Shown: piece by piece, positions 22,165 through 30,920 of the stretch | How positions within the stretch are numbered: position 1 is the first letter of the stretch | Layout: the number at the start of each line of letters is the position of its first letter | Source of the DNA: Glacieibacterium sp965200405 | GTDB lineage: Bacteria > Pseudomonadota > Alphaproteobacteria > Sphingomonadales > Sphingomonadaceae | Reading direction: 5' to 3' | Assembly (NCBI RefSeq): GCF_965200405.1 | Contig: NZ_OZ241356.1 | Coordinates: 1,674,001 to 1,738,000 of the forward strand | DNA length: 64,000 bases | Made by a program: the position numbers and the translations under genes | The notes under the pieces: generated by a model | The model's database searches: none | The model's input: the letters and a program-made list of their open reading frames with translations, nothing else | What the model was told of the DNA's origin: nothing

Positions 22165-22283
22165 CCCCCGAGGAAATGACCATTTTCGTTGCCCGCCGCC
22201 GCGCCCGCAACCTCGTCCTCGGCGGCATTCTGGTCGCGCTCGCCCTGCTGTTCTTCGGCATCACGATCGTCCGGATGGTCTGA
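22161..22283 (+). CDS. Small CoxF-like membrane protein
   Basis: A 40-residue protein starting ATG ACC CCC GAG GAA ATG, overlapping the ctaB stop by four bases and sharing its last base with the ctaG start (TGATG). The N-terminal half is charged (EEMTIFVARRRARN) and the C-terminal half is a single transmembrane helix. Small single-helix proteins at exactly this place between ctaB and ctaG occur in many alphaproteobacterial cox operons (CoxF-like). The function is unproven. Position and double overlap make it a real gene despite its size. Confidence 0.82.
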   Translation: MTPEEMTIFVARRRARNLVLGGILVALALLFFGITIVRMV

Positions 22284-22909
22284 TGTCGGCCACCCTCGCC
22301 AGCACCAATCGCCGTACCGCCACCGTCGCCGCAGCCTTTGCTACGGTGATGATCGCGCTCGCCTTTGCTGCCGTGCCGCTCTACCGCGCCTTCTGCCAAG
22401 CGACGGGTTTCGCCGGCACCACCGGCCGGGCCGAAGCGGCGGCCGTGCCCAGCGACTCCGTCCTCCGCTCCCTCGCCGGTCGCACGATCAAGGTCCGCTT
22501 CGACGGCAATATCTCACCCGGCATGCCGTGGCAGTTCGTGCCCACCGCCAACGAGACGACGATCAAGGTCGGCGAGCGCCGCATGGCCTTCTACCGCGCC
22601 ACCAATCTCAGCGCCGCACCGGTCACCGGCCGCGCCGTCTACAACGTCTCACCCGATCTGGCGGGCAGGTACTTCAAGAAAATCCAGTGCTTCTGCTTCA
22701 ACGAGCAGACCCTGAAAGCGGGCGAAGTCGTCGACATGCCCCTCACCTACTTTATCGACCCTGCTATCCTGAAAGACCCTCAGGCCAGCAAGATCGATGA
22801 AATCACGCTCAGTTACACCTTCTTCCCGGTGGACGAGCGCAACCGTGCCCAGCTAGACACGCAGCGTGACTCCGCGCTGCTCGCGGGTGCGGAACAGAAT
22901 AAAGGCTAG
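22283..22909 (+). CDS. ctaG: Cytochrome c oxidase copper assembly protein CtaG (Cox11)
   Basis: Delivers copper to the CuB site of subunit I. 208 residues. An N-terminal membrane anchor (about residues 13-35, with VPLYRAFCQATGF following) is followed by the periplasmic Ig-like domain with GNISPGMPWQFVP, AVYNVSPDLAGRYFKKIQCFCFNEQ containing the copper-binding CFCF motif, and the end of the beta domain. It overlaps the preceding small gene by one base and precedes subunit III by five bases. Confidence 0.97.
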   Translation: MSATLASTNRRTATVAAAFATVMIALAFAAVPLYRAFCQATGFAGTTGRAEAAAVPSDSVLRSLAGRTIKVRFDGNISPGMPWQFVPTANETTIKVGERRMAFYRATNLSAAPVTGRAVYNVSPDLAGRYFKKIQCFCFNEQTLKAGEVVDMPLTYFIDPAILKDPQASKIDEITLSYTFFPVDERNRAQLDTQRDSALLAGAEQNKG

Positions 22910-22914
22910 GACCA

Positions 22915-23745
22915 ATGGCAGGCGGCAAGACCCACGCGTTCCACATCGTCGATCCATCACCGTGGCCGCTGTTCGGCTCTTTCTCGGCGCTGGCCATGGC
23001 CGCCGGTGCGATCGGCTGGATGCACAAGGTCGCCTGGGGCCCCTGGGTCTTCGCGATCGGCACATTGGCGGTGCTGTTCACCTTCTACAGCTGGTGGGCG
23101 AACGTCATCCACGAAGCCAACACCGGCGATCACACGCCCGTCGTCCAGCTCCATCACCGCTATGGCATGATCCTGTTCATCGCTTCGGAAGTGATGTTCT
23201 TCGTCGCCTGGTTCTGGGCCTATTTCAGCGCCTCGCTCTATCCCAGCACGGCCGAAGCGATTGGCGGCGTCTGGCCTCCAAAGGGCGTCGAGGTCCTCGA
23301 TCCGTTCGCCTTCCCGCTGCTTAACACCATGATCTTGCTGCTTTCCGGCACGACAGTGACCTGGGCGCACCACGCCCTGATCCACGGTGATCGCAAGGGT
23401 CTGAAGCAGGGTCTCTGGCTGACGATCGGGCTCGGCCTGCTGTTCTCCGCGGTCCAGGCATTCGAATATCACCATGCCGAATTCGGATTCGCCGGCAGCA
23501 TCTACGGCGCGACCTTCTTCATGGCGACCGGCTTCCACGGCTTCCACGTCATCATCGGCACGATATTCCTGATTGTCTGTCTGGCCCGGACCTACAAGGG
23601 CGACTTCACCCCGCGCCAACATTTCGGTTTCGAAGCTGCAGCCTGGTACTGGCACTTCGTCGACGTGGTATGGTTGTTCCTATTCGTCACTATCTACGTC
23701 TGGGGCTCCAACTTCGGCGCTGCCGTCGCTGCAACGGCTACATGA
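22915..23745 (+). CDS. ctaE: Cytochrome c oxidase subunit III
   Basis: A structural subunit of the aa3 oxidase, 276 residues, seven membrane helices. Recognisable segments are FHIVDPSPWPLFGS at the N-terminus, RYGMILFIASEVMFFVAWFWA, LLLSGTTVTWAHHALI, and the C-terminal HFGFEAAAWYWHFVDVVWLFLF. It supports proton uptake and stability of subunit I in the family. The last codon overlaps the DUF983 gene. Confidence 0.97.
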   Translation: MAGGKTHAFHIVDPSPWPLFGSFSALAMAAGAIGWMHKVAWGPWVFAIGTLAVLFTFYSWWANVIHEANTGDHTPVVQLHHRYGMILFIASEVMFFVAWFWAYFSASLYPSTAEAIGGVWPPKGVEVLDPFAFPLLNTMILLLSGTTVTWAHHALIHGDRKGLKQGLWLTIGLGLLFSAVQAFEYHHAEFGFAGSIYGATFFMATGFHGFHVIIGTIFLIVCLARTYKGDFTPRQHFGFEAAAWYWHFVDVVWLFLFVTIYVWGSNFGAAVAATAT

Positions 23746-24107
23746 CCCGAGCGCTAGCGCGGCCGCCGATCCAGGCCGCGCTGCTCGGCACCTGTCCGAA
23801 GTGTGGCGCGCGCACGATGTTCAGGAATATTGCAAGCTTCGCACCGTCCTGCAGTCAGTGTGGCCTCGATTACTCGACCTTCGACGTGGGCGACGCCGCG
23901 GCACCGTTTCTGATCTTTCTAGTCGGGTTAGTGGTCGTGGTCGGCGCGATCTGGCTCGAGCTGTCGGTCGAGCCGCCATGGTGGGTGCACGCCCTGATCT
24001 GGGTTCCATCGACTTTGGTTCTGACGTTGGCGCTGTTGCGCTTTGCCAAGGGTTTGCTGCTGACACTCGAGTATAAGAACGACGCGCGACTCGGCCGGCT
24101 TGATTAG
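23742..24107 (+). CDS. DUF983 membrane protein with CPxC-type zinc ribbon
   Basis: A 121-residue protein with an N-terminal four-cysteine ribbon (CPKCG at about residue 17 and CSQCG at about 37) followed by two transmembrane helices. DUF983 genes sit between subunit III and SURF1 in alphaproteobacterial oxidase operons, and a role in assembly is assumed from position only. ATG at 23742 overlaps the ctaE stop by four bases. Confidence 0.88.
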   Translation: MTRALARPPIQAALLGTCPKCGARTMFRNIASFAPSCSQCGLDYSTFDVGDAAAPFLIFLVGLVVVVGAIWLELSVEPPWWVHALIWVPSTLVLTLALLRFAKGLLLTLEYKNDARLGRLD

Positions 24108-24111
24108 GATC

Positions 24112-24798
24112 GTGCGCCGTGTCCCGATCATACCGACGCTGATGACGCTCATCATGGTCGTGACCATGGTCGGCCTCGGCATCTGGCAACTCGAGCGGCG
24201 GGTGTGGAAGCACCAGTTGATCGCCCAGTTGGAGGCGGCCGCGCACCTGCCGCCGGTGCGTCCGGTAGAGTTCTTCCGTGCAATGGTCGGCGAGCAGAGC
24301 GTCCAATTCAGACGTGCCACTATCGACTGCCGTCCGGGACGTGTGGTGCCCTACGACATGCGGGGCGGCGACAGCAAAGCTGGTGAGCCAGGCTTTTTGG
24401 TATTGATCGCTTGCCGCGACCCGGCATTTGTCCATGGCCGCGGCCCAGATCTGGTCGTCGCGGCAGGATGGACCAATCGACCCGAGGCGCCGACTCCACT
24501 GGTTGTCGACACCGAGTTCTCGGGCACGGTGATCGAACATGCTTACGGCAAAGACCCTAAGCGTCCGTTCTTCATGCTGATCCCGGATACCGCCATCGCG
24601 CCGTTGGTCCCAGCCCGTCAGCCGACGCCCGGCGATCTGCCCGACAGTCACCTCAGCTACGCTTTTCAATGGTTCGCCTTCGCCACGACGCTGACTGTGA
24701 TCTACGGCATCTTCATGTGGCGGCGGCTGAAGAGTCCCGCCGACGCTCCGATCATTGGCGAACGCGCTCAGGTTGCTCCCCGGTCGCCTGCCAGCTAA
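24112..24798 (+). CDS. SURF1 family oxidase assembly protein
   Basis: A membrane protein that helps insert heme A into cytochrome c oxidase subunit I. About 228 residues with an N-terminal helix (PIIPTLMTLIMVVTMVGLG followed by IWQLERR) and a C-terminal helix (SYAFQWFAFATTLTVIYGIF) flanking a periplasmic domain, the standard SURF1 plan. I chose GTG at 24112, giving the usual MRRVPIIPTL start. A TTG at 24100 overlapping the DUF983 stop is possible. The central domain is more Arg/Pro rich than usual but complete. Confidence 0.9.
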   Translation: MRRVPIIPTLMTLIMVVTMVGLGIWQLERRVWKHQLIAQLEAAAHLPPVRPVEFFRAMVGEQSVQFRRATIDCRPGRVVPYDMRGGDSKAGEPGFLVLIACRDPAFVHGRGPDLVVAAGWTNRPEAPTPLVVDTEFSGTVIEHAYGKDPKRPFFMLIPDTAIAPLVPARQPTPGDLPDSHLSYAFQWFAFATTLTVIYGIFMWRRLKSPADAPIIGERAQVAPRSPAS

Positions 24799-24810
24799 GT
24801 CCTGCCGACT

Positions 24811-26202
24811 ATGCGTTACATCAGCACGCGGGGCTCCGCACCGATCCTCGACTTCGAAGCGGCTACGCTCGCCGGCCTCGCCAGCGACGGCGGACTGTAT
24901 GTGCCTGAGACGATCCCGTCGTTCAGCCGCGACCAGATCACGGCGATGGCTGACCTGTCCTACGTCGAGACGGCGGTGCGGGTCTGCCTGCCGTTCATGG
25001 GCGAGGCGCTGACCGAGGCCGAGCTGCGCGCCCTGCTCACGGAAGCTTATGCCGGCTTCGACCATGCCGCGGTAACGCCGCTCGTCCAACTCGACCAGCG
25101 GCACTGGCTGCTGGAGCTGTTCCATGGTCCGACGCTGGCGTTCAAGGACGTCGCGCTCCAAGTGCTGGGGCAGCTGTTCGAGCGCTTCCTGTCGCGCCGG
25201 TCGGAGCATCTGACCATCGTCGGAGCGACTAGTGGCGACACCGGCTCGGCTGCGATCCACGCGCTGGCCGGGCGCGAGCATCTCGACATCTTCATGCTGC
25301 ATCCGGTCGGCCGGGTGTCGGACGTCCAGCGCCGCCAGATGACGACGGTGATGGCGCCCAACGTCTACAACATCGCGGTGCACGGCACGTTCGACGATGC
25401 ACAGGCGCTGGTGAAGGCGATGTTCAACGACCCGGCGTTTGCGGGCAAGTACCGGTTGTCGGCGGTCAATTCGATCAACTGGGCGCGGTTGCTGTTCCAG
25501 ATCGTCTATTACTTCTACGCCGCCGTCCGCCTGGGCGCTCCGGAGCGCAAGGTCAGCTTCGCCGTGCCGACGGGCAATTTCGGCGACGTGTTTGCGGGCT
25601 ATATGGCGGCGCGGATGGGCCTGCCGGTCGGGCGGCTGATCGTTGCGACCAACGTCAACGACATATTGGCGCGGGCACTGACCAGCGGCGACTATAGCGT
25701 CGGCACGGTGGAGCCGACCGCAGCGCCGTCGATGGACATCCAGGTCAGCTCCAACTTTGAGCGGCTGTTGTTCGAGCTGCACCACCGCGACGGCGCGAGC
25801 CTGGCGCAGGCGATGCAGGGCTTCGAAACGAGCCGCCGGATGCAGCTCGACGACGGCCAGAGGTCGCAAGCGGCGGAGTTGTTGACCGCGGCGCGGATCG
25901 ACGCCGATGGCATGGCGCTCAGCCTGCGCTGGGCCAAGGAGCGTTGTGGCCAGGTCATCGATCCGCACACCGCGATCGGATTGGCCGCGGCACATATCCA
26001 GCCCGGCGATGAGCCGATCGTGACACTGGCGACGGCACACCCCGCCAAGTTCCGCGATGCCGTCGAACGCGCCACTGGCATCCGTCCGACGATGCCGGCA
26101 CGCGCGCAGGGCCTGTTCGACCGCGAGGAGCGCTATGACACGCTGCCCGCCGAGCTGAACACCGTCGAGGCCTATATCGCCGAACGAGCCACCGCTCGAT
26201 GA
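24811..26202 (+). CDS. thrC: Threonine synthase
   Basis: A PLP enzyme converting O-phosphohomoserine to threonine. 463 residues, the longer fungal/gram-negative type. The N-terminal MRYISTRG is typical. The PLP lysine lies in HGPTLAFKDVALQ, and the phosphate-binding GATSGDTGSAAIHAL loop is present, as are VPTGNFGDVFAGY and the MDIQVSSNFERLLFEL segment. It follows the oxidase assembly genes, a common alphaproteobacterial arrangement, and overlaps the M16 peptidase by four bases. Confidence 0.97.
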   Translation: MRYISTRGSAPILDFEAATLAGLASDGGLYVPETIPSFSRDQITAMADLSYVETAVRVCLPFMGEALTEAELRALLTEAYAGFDHAAVTPLVQLDQRHWLLELFHGPTLAFKDVALQVLGQLFERFLSRRSEHLTIVGATSGDTGSAAIHALAGREHLDIFMLHPVGRVSDVQRRQMTTVMAPNVYNIAVHGTFDDAQALVKAMFNDPAFAGKYRLSAVNSINWARLLFQIVYYFYAAVRLGAPERKVSFAVPTGNFGDVFAGYMAARMGLPVGRLIVATNVNDILARALTSGDYSVGTVEPTAAPSMDIQVSSNFERLLFELHHRDGASLAQAMQGFETSRRMQLDDGQRSQAAELLTAARIDADGMALSLRWAKERCGQVIDPHTAIGLAAAHIQPGDEPIVTLATAHPAKFRDAVERATGIRPTMPARAQGLFDREERYDTLPAELNTVEAYIAERATAR

Positions 26203-27425
26203 GCCGGATCACCACCCTCGCCAACGGCCTGCGCGTCGTCAGCCGCTCGATGCCGCATGTCGAGACCGTCGCCGTCGCCCTCCACGCCGACACGGGCGCG
26301 CGGTACGAGGCGGAGGCGGTCAACGGCGTCGCACACCTGTTCGAGCACATGGTCTTCAAGGGCACGGCGACGCGCTCGGCCCGGCAGATCGCCGAAGCCA
26401 TCGAGGACGTCGGCGGCTCGATCAACGCCTATACGGCGCGCGACATGACGGTCTTCCACGCCCGATTGCTAAAGGACGACCTGGCGCTGGGCGTCGAGGT
26501 CATCGCCGACCTCGTCACCCATCCGCGCTTCGACGAAGCCGAGATCGAGCGTGAGAAGCAGGTCGTGCTGCAGGAATTGGGCGAAGCGCGCGACACGCCA
26601 GACGACATAGTCTTCGACCATCTGCAGGAGGCGGCGTTCCCCGGCCAGCCGCTCGGCCGCTCGATCCTGGGATCGGACGATAGCATCGCCGGTCTCGACA
26701 AGACGGCACTGACCGACTGGCTGACGACGCAATACCGCAGCGGATCGTGCGTGCTGACCGCCGCCGGGGCGCTGGATCATGAGGCGTTGGTGGCGCTGGC
26801 GGAGCGCTGGCTCGGCGAGTTGCCGTCCGGCACGCGTCCCGATGCGGCAGCGGCAAGCTTCGACGGTTCGACCCGGCACGACCGGCGCAAGTTCGAGCAG
26901 GCGCACCTGACGCTCGGGCTGGCGGCTCCGGCGCACCGGGCGCCCGACCATGACGCGGCGATGTTGTTCGCCACGGCGGCCGGTGGCGGGGCGTCGTCGC
27001 GCCTTTTCCAGGAGTTGCGCGAGGATCGCGGGCTGGCCTACAGCATCTATGCCAGCACGACGCCCTATGCCGATGCGGGGCTGTTCTCGGTCTATATGGC
27101 GACGGCGAAGAAGGATGCGGCGCGGGCGATGGCGCTGGCCGAGAACGTGCTGGCGGCGACCGCGGCGGAGCTGAGCCAGGCCGAGCTGGAGCGCGCGCGG
27201 GCGCAGGTCCGCGCCGGGCTGCTGATGTCGCTGGAGGCGCCGGGCGGCTGGTCGGAGTATCTTGCCCGGTCGCTGATGGTGCACGGTCGCGTCGTGCCGC
27301 CGGCGGAAGTGGTGGCGCGGCTCGACGCGGTGACCGTCGACGCGGTGCGTGCGGCAGGGGCGGCGATGCTGGCCGGGCCACGGGCGCGTGCCGATGTCGG
27401 GGCACCGTCGCTGAAGGCCGCCTGA
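26199..27425 (+). CDS. M16 family zinc peptidase (processing-peptidase-like)
   Basis: An insulinase-family metallopeptidase of 408 residues, similar to mitochondrial processing peptidase beta. It has the inverted zinc motif HLFEH (about residues 48-52, within VAHLFEHMVFKGT) and the downstream zinc Glu in the ERE-x-VVLQELGEA segment. The glycine-rich GGGASSRLFQELREDRGLAYS loop of the inactive-like second half is present. It overlaps thrC by four bases and shares one base with the next gene (TGATG), so these three genes are one unit. Confidence 0.95.
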   Translation: MSRITTLANGLRVVSRSMPHVETVAVALHADTGARYEAEAVNGVAHLFEHMVFKGTATRSARQIAEAIEDVGGSINAYTARDMTVFHARLLKDDLALGVEVIADLVTHPRFDEAEIEREKQVVLQELGEARDTPDDIVFDHLQEAAFPGQPLGRSILGSDDSIAGLDKTALTDWLTTQYRSGSCVLTAAGALDHEALVALAERWLGELPSGTRPDAAAASFDGSTRHDRRKFEQAHLTLGLAAPAHRAPDHDAAMLFATAAGGGASSRLFQELREDRGLAYSIYASTTPYADAGLFSVYMATAKKDAARAMALAENVLAATAAELSQAELERARAQVRAGLLMSLEAPGGWSEYLARSLMVHGRVVPPAEVVARLDAVTVDAVRAAGAAMLAGPRARADVGAPSLKAA

Positions 27426-28285
27426 TGGACCTGCAGGTCCTGACTGCAGAGCCGTGGGACGATTATGCGCTGCTCGACAGTGGCGCCGGGCGCAAGCTCG
27501 AGAGCTACGGCCCCTACCGCTTCATCCGGCCCGAGCCACAGGCGCTCTGGGCTCCCGCCGAGGCCGAGTGGCAGGCGGACGGCGAGTTCGTCGGCGGCTC
27601 CGAGGAAGATGGCGGTGGACGCTGGAACCTCGGGCCGAACGTGCCGGGCTCGTGGGAGCTGAGCCGCGGGCCGCTGCACTTCTACGCCGCCAACACCAAC
27701 TTCCGGCACCTCGCCTTTTTCCCCGACATGGCAGTGCATTGGGACTGGATGGCGGAGCGCTGCGGCGCGGGGTCGAGCGTGCTCAACCTGTTCGGCTACA
27801 CCGGCGTCGGCAGCCTGGCGTGTGCCGCGGCGGGGGCGAGCGTCACCCATGTCGACGCCTCGAAGAAGGCCGTCGCCTCGGCGCAGGCCAATGCGGCGCT
27901 TAGCGGGCTGTCCGACGCGCCGATCCGCTGGCTGACCGACGACGCGATGAAGTTCATCCGGCGCGAGGTTCGGCGCGGCAAGCGCTACGACGGCATAGTC
28001 CTCGACCCGCCCAAATACGGACGCGGGCCGGAGGGCGAGGTCTGGGAGCTGTACCGCGACCTGCCCGGGCTGGTGGCAAGCGCGCGGGCGCTGCTCGACG
28101 CCGACAGCCGCTTCTTGGTGCTGACGGTCTATGCCATCCGCATGTCCGCCGTCGCCATCGCCGAGCTTGTCCGCCAGGCGTTCGCCGACCTCGGTGGCAC
28201 CGTCACCGCGGGCGAGATGACCATCCGCGAGACCGCGCGCGACATCCTGCTGCCAACGGCGATCTTCGTGCGCTGGGAGCGCTAG
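27425..28285 (+). CDS. Class I SAM-dependent methyltransferase, RlmI-like
   Basis: A 286-residue methyltransferase of the rRNA cytosine-methylase-like group. SAM-binding motif I is VLNLFGYTGVGSLACAAAGA, acidic motif II VTHVDASKKAV follows, and the catalytic-type motif IV is DGIVLDPPKYGRGP. It lacks the N-terminal PUA domain of RlmI. The RNA substrate is not determined. The start codon shares its A with the M16 stop. At its end it overlaps the convergent gene by four bases. Confidence 0.87.
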   Translation: MDLQVLTAEPWDDYALLDSGAGRKLESYGPYRFIRPEPQALWAPAEAEWQADGEFVGGSEEDGGGRWNLGPNVPGSWELSRGPLHFYAANTNFRHLAFFPDMAVHWDWMAERCGAGSSVLNLFGYTGVGSLACAAAGASVTHVDASKKAVASAQANAALSGLSDAPIRWLTDDAMKFIRREVRRGKRYDGIVLDPPKYGRGPEGEVWELYRDLPGLVASARALLDADSRFLVLTVYAIRMSAVAIAELVRQAFADLGGTVTAGEMTIRETARDILLPTAIFVRWER

Positions 28286-29346
28286 CGCAGGTCGCTGCGC
28301 TTCAGCCCGGCCCAGGCGGCATAATTCACTCCCAGCGCCACGAAGCGCGCGACGTAGGCGATGCCCGCCAGCTTCAGCGCCGGCAGCATGCCGTAATAGG
28401 CGGCGACCGCGGCGAGGATCGCGAACCCGAGCAGCGTCGCGCCGATCGCCAGCACGCGCTTCAGCCCGGCGCCCTCCACGGGTAGGTCGGTCGCCTGCTT
28501 CGGCGTCTTGAACACCCAGCCGATCCGCACCGCCAGATTGCCGACCGGGCCGAGCACGCCGCCCGCCATCTGGCGTGAGAAATACTGGACCATCCGCCAG
28601 CGCGACCAGGCGAAATTGTCGAGGATGAAGCCCCGCAGCGACGACACCGTGCGGTCGGGGGTCGTCGCCACCGCGATCATGTCGACGCCGTCCTCGTCGT
28701 CGAAGCCGCGGCGCAGCCTGAGGCCATGTGTTCGGGAGAACAGGATGGCGATCCACAGCACCAGCACCGCCACCGCCTCGCGCGCCAGCAGCGCCGCCGA
28801 TACCGCGACGCCGGAATCATAGCCACGCCAGCGCAGCACCGCCATCGTCGACAGGCCGACCAGATTGCGGATCAGCGAGGCCGCCGTGGTCGCGCCGCCG
28901 ACGCCCGAGCGGACGGCGATGCGCAATACGGTCTCGCGCGGCCAGAGCAGCACCGCCCAGCTCAACGTCACCAGCGCATGGGCGACCGGCTGGCCCTGGC
29001 TCAATTGCGCATATCCGTAGGCGGCGAGCAGCACGAGGCCGCCCCGCAGCGCCGCGATGCCGAAGTCCACAGCCAGCGGCCAGCGCCAGCGAGCCCATCC
29101 GTGCAACTGGTCGCTGGGGCCTCGGACCCGGATGTTGGTCGCGTCCTTGATCGCCAGCGCGACGAACCAAGCCGACGCAGCGAACAGCGAGCGCTTGGGA
29201 CCGTACAGCAGCACGGCCACCGCCCAGAACGACGCGGCGGTCAGCACGATGGCGACGCGGACGCCGTGGCGGGCGCGCAGCCGTGGCCGCCAATTGCGGA
29301 TGGCGAGCAACTGTCGCCAGTTGCGAAGGGCGGGGACTGCGGTCAC
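28282..29346 (-). CDS. Multi-pass membrane protein of unknown function
   Basis: A 354-residue protein with about eight hydrophobic segments, for example VRVAIVLTAASFWAVAVLLY, FGIAALRGGLVLLAAYGYA and AVAVLVLWIAILFS, plus a central soluble stretch (about residues 205-270). I recognise no family. It lies nine bases after the CDP-alcohol phosphatidyltransferase gene on the same strand and is probably cotranscribed, so a role in handling the lipid product (for example moving it across the membrane) is an inference from position. The basic N-terminus suggests the N-in orientation. Confidence 0.7.
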   Translation of the reverse strand: MTAVPALRNWRQLLAIRNWRPRLRARHGVRVAIVLTAASFWAVAVLLYGPKRSLFAASAWFVALAIKDATNIRVRGPSDQLHGWARWRWPLAVDFGIAALRGGLVLLAAYGYAQLSQGQPVAHALVTLSWAVLLWPRETVLRIAVRSGVGGATTAASLIRNLVGLSTMAVLRWRGYDSGVAVSAALLAREAVAVLVLWIAILFSRTHGLRLRRGFDDEDGVDMIAVATTPDRTVSSLRGFILDNFAWSRWRMVQYFSRQMAGGVLGPVGNLAVRIGWVFKTPKQATDLPVEGAGLKRVLAIGATLLGFAILAAVAAYYGMLPALKLAGIAYVARFVALGVNYAAWAGLKRSDLR

Positions 29347-29355
29347 CGGATCGGC

Positions 29356-30471
29356 TTAGGAGGCGACGGGCGCATCTTGCAAGAACGAGGTCAGTCTGCC
29401 GCGGCGGCTGCGGGCAACTTCGGCCTCGGCAAAATTCCACAGCTGGACCAGCGCGCAGATCCCGCACCAGGCGGCGAGGACATAATAGCCGAGCGTCGCC
29501 TGACCGATCAGGACCGCCCCGGTCAGGATCAGCAGGTTGGGATTGCGCCGCGCCAGCACCAGCCGGAAACGCGCGTCGCTGGGGCGCCAGACGAAGGGCT
29601 CGAACTTGTGGCGCAGGGTGAAGGCGCCCTCGCACAGCCGCCCGACGACATAGCTGGCGATGACAATCCAGAAGCAGGTCCAGAGCGAGGCGTCGATGCT
29701 CGGCGGCTCGAAGACTTGCAGCCCGGCCATATAGGCGAGCCACCACAAGGGCGGGAACAACAGGTCGGGGATATGGTCGAAGTAATTGCCGAAGCTGGAG
29801 TAACTGACCGTGACGCGCGCCAGCTTGCCGTCGACGGTATCGAGGAAGGTCATGCCCCAAGCGCACAGCAGCCCAAGGAGCAAATGCCCCATCACAAACA
29901 GCGGCAGCGCCACGATCGATAGCAGGATCGAGACGACCGTGACCATGTTGGGCGAAATGCCGAGCGCGGTGCAGGCGCGGACGACGACCAGGGCAGGGCG
30001 GGGCCAGGCGTATTTGGTGACGATGTCGGTGACGCCCTTATAGCTGGCGTAATAAAGCGCGTCCTCGGCGGTGCGGACCGGCGTGGCGTCGAGGGCAAAG
30101 GCCTGGAACAGTTCGCGCTTCTTGAGGCCCGAGGCGAAGTCGAAGCTGCCGGCGCGGGCGGTGCGGCAGGGCGGCTGTAGCGGCAGCCGGCCGGTGGCAA
30201 AGGCGTTGCGAAGCAGCTCGGCCTCGACTGCGGACGTCCAGGCGACGAGTGGTCGATCGCCGGCATCGGTGATGATCAGGGCGTCGTTGTCGACCAGATG
30301 CTTGAGCGCCGGGGTATCGACGACGACGTCGGCGCCGATCAGCAGGGTGAAGCCGTCGCGGGTAGTCAGGCGGGCGAGCTGGCGCGACAGGCGGACGGCG
30401 GGCGACAGGCTGAACACCGTCGGCGGCTCCGCGGCGCCCCGTCGCGCGATGGTTTCGACGATTGCACTCAT
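29356..30471 (-). CDS. CDP-alcohol phosphatidyltransferase with extra N-terminal domain
   Basis: A membrane enzyme that joins a CDP-activated alcohol or lipid to an acceptor. About 371 residues. The diagnostic motif DGx2ARx8Gx3Dx3D is intact as DGKLARVTVSYSSFG followed by NYFDHIPD. Several membrane helices surround it. The first 140 residues form a soluble domain not found in simple phosphatidylglycerolphosphate synthases. Its LLIGADVVVDTPALKHLVDN and RPLVAW stretches recall nucleotidyltransferase folds, but catalytic residues are not evident. The layout recalls bifunctional inositol-phosphate cytidylyltransferase/phosphatidyltransferases, and a separate nucleotidyltransferase lies two genes away. 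ATG at 30471 was preferred because an earlier ATG (30495) would overlap the divergent HIT gene. Confidence 0.85.
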   Translation of the reverse strand: MSAIVETIARRGAAEPPTVFSLSPAVRLSRQLARLTTRDGFTLLIGADVVVDTPALKHLVDNDALIITDAGDRPLVAWTSAVEAELLRNAFATGRLPLQPPCRTARAGSFDFASGLKKRELFQAFALDATPVRTAEDALYYASYKGVTDIVTKYAWPRPALVVVRACTALGISPNMVTVVSILLSIVALPLFVMGHLLLGLLCAWGMTFLDTVDGKLARVTVSYSSFGNYFDHIPDLLFPPLWWLAYMAGLQVFEPPSIDASLWTCFWIVIASYVVGRLCEGAFTLRHKFEPFVWRPSDARFRLVLARRNPNLLILTGAVLIGQATLGYYVLAAWCGICALVQLWNFAEAEVARSRRGRLTSFLQDAPVAS

Positions 30472-30488
30472 GCCCGCGCTCCGGCAGC

Positions 30489-30920
30489 ATGGCATACATG
30501 CATGCGACCCTCGAAAAGTTCGGCTACGGCCACGGCACGGTATTCGAGGACGAGCATTGGGCGGCGGTGGTGCGGCCCGCGCAACCGACGCTGGGCAGCA
30601 TGGTGCTGATCTGCAAGCGTGACATCACCAGCTTCGGCATGCTGAACGCCGAGGAGGCCGCCGCGCTGCCGGCGATGGTCGCACAGCTGGAGGCGGCGCT
30701 GGGGCGCGTCGTGGCGGCGCAGAAGTTCAATTATCTCATGCTGATGATGAACGACCCGCAGGTCCATATGCACGTCATCCCGCGCTACGAGGGCGCCCGC
30801 GAGTGGCATGGAACGAGCTTCAGGGACGTCGGCTGGCCCGCCGTTCCGATGCTGACCGAAGCGGTGGCGCTGGATACCGAGGGCGTGGCTCACTTGCGCG
30901 ACGACCTGCGCGCCGCCTGA
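30489..30920 (+). CDS. HIT family nucleotide-binding hydrolase/transferase
   Basis: A small histidine-triad protein, 143 residues. The active-site motif reads QVHMHVIPRY where the family consensus is H-x-H-x-H: the central catalytic His and the last His are kept, while the first position is Gln. LLMM.ND precedes it as usual. Members cleave or transfer nucleotide monophosphates (for example from ApnA or CDP-type substrates). It starts at ATG 30489 or possibly 30498, only 17 or 26 bases from the divergent phosphatidyltransferase start. It ends with a 31-base tail-to-tail overlap with the nucleotidyltransferase gene. Confidence 0.87.
   Translation: MAYMHATLEKFGYGHGTVFEDEHWAAVVRPAQPTLGSMVLICKRDITSFGMLNAEEAAALPAMVAQLEAALGRVVAAQKFNYLMLMMNDPQVHMHVIPRYEGAREWHGTSFRDVGWPAVPMLTEAVALDTEGVAHLRDDLRAA

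Noticed and set aside
23821..26040. A 739-codon minus-strand frame across SURF1 and thrC
   Set aside because: Shadow frame; the plus strand contains two well-supported genes.
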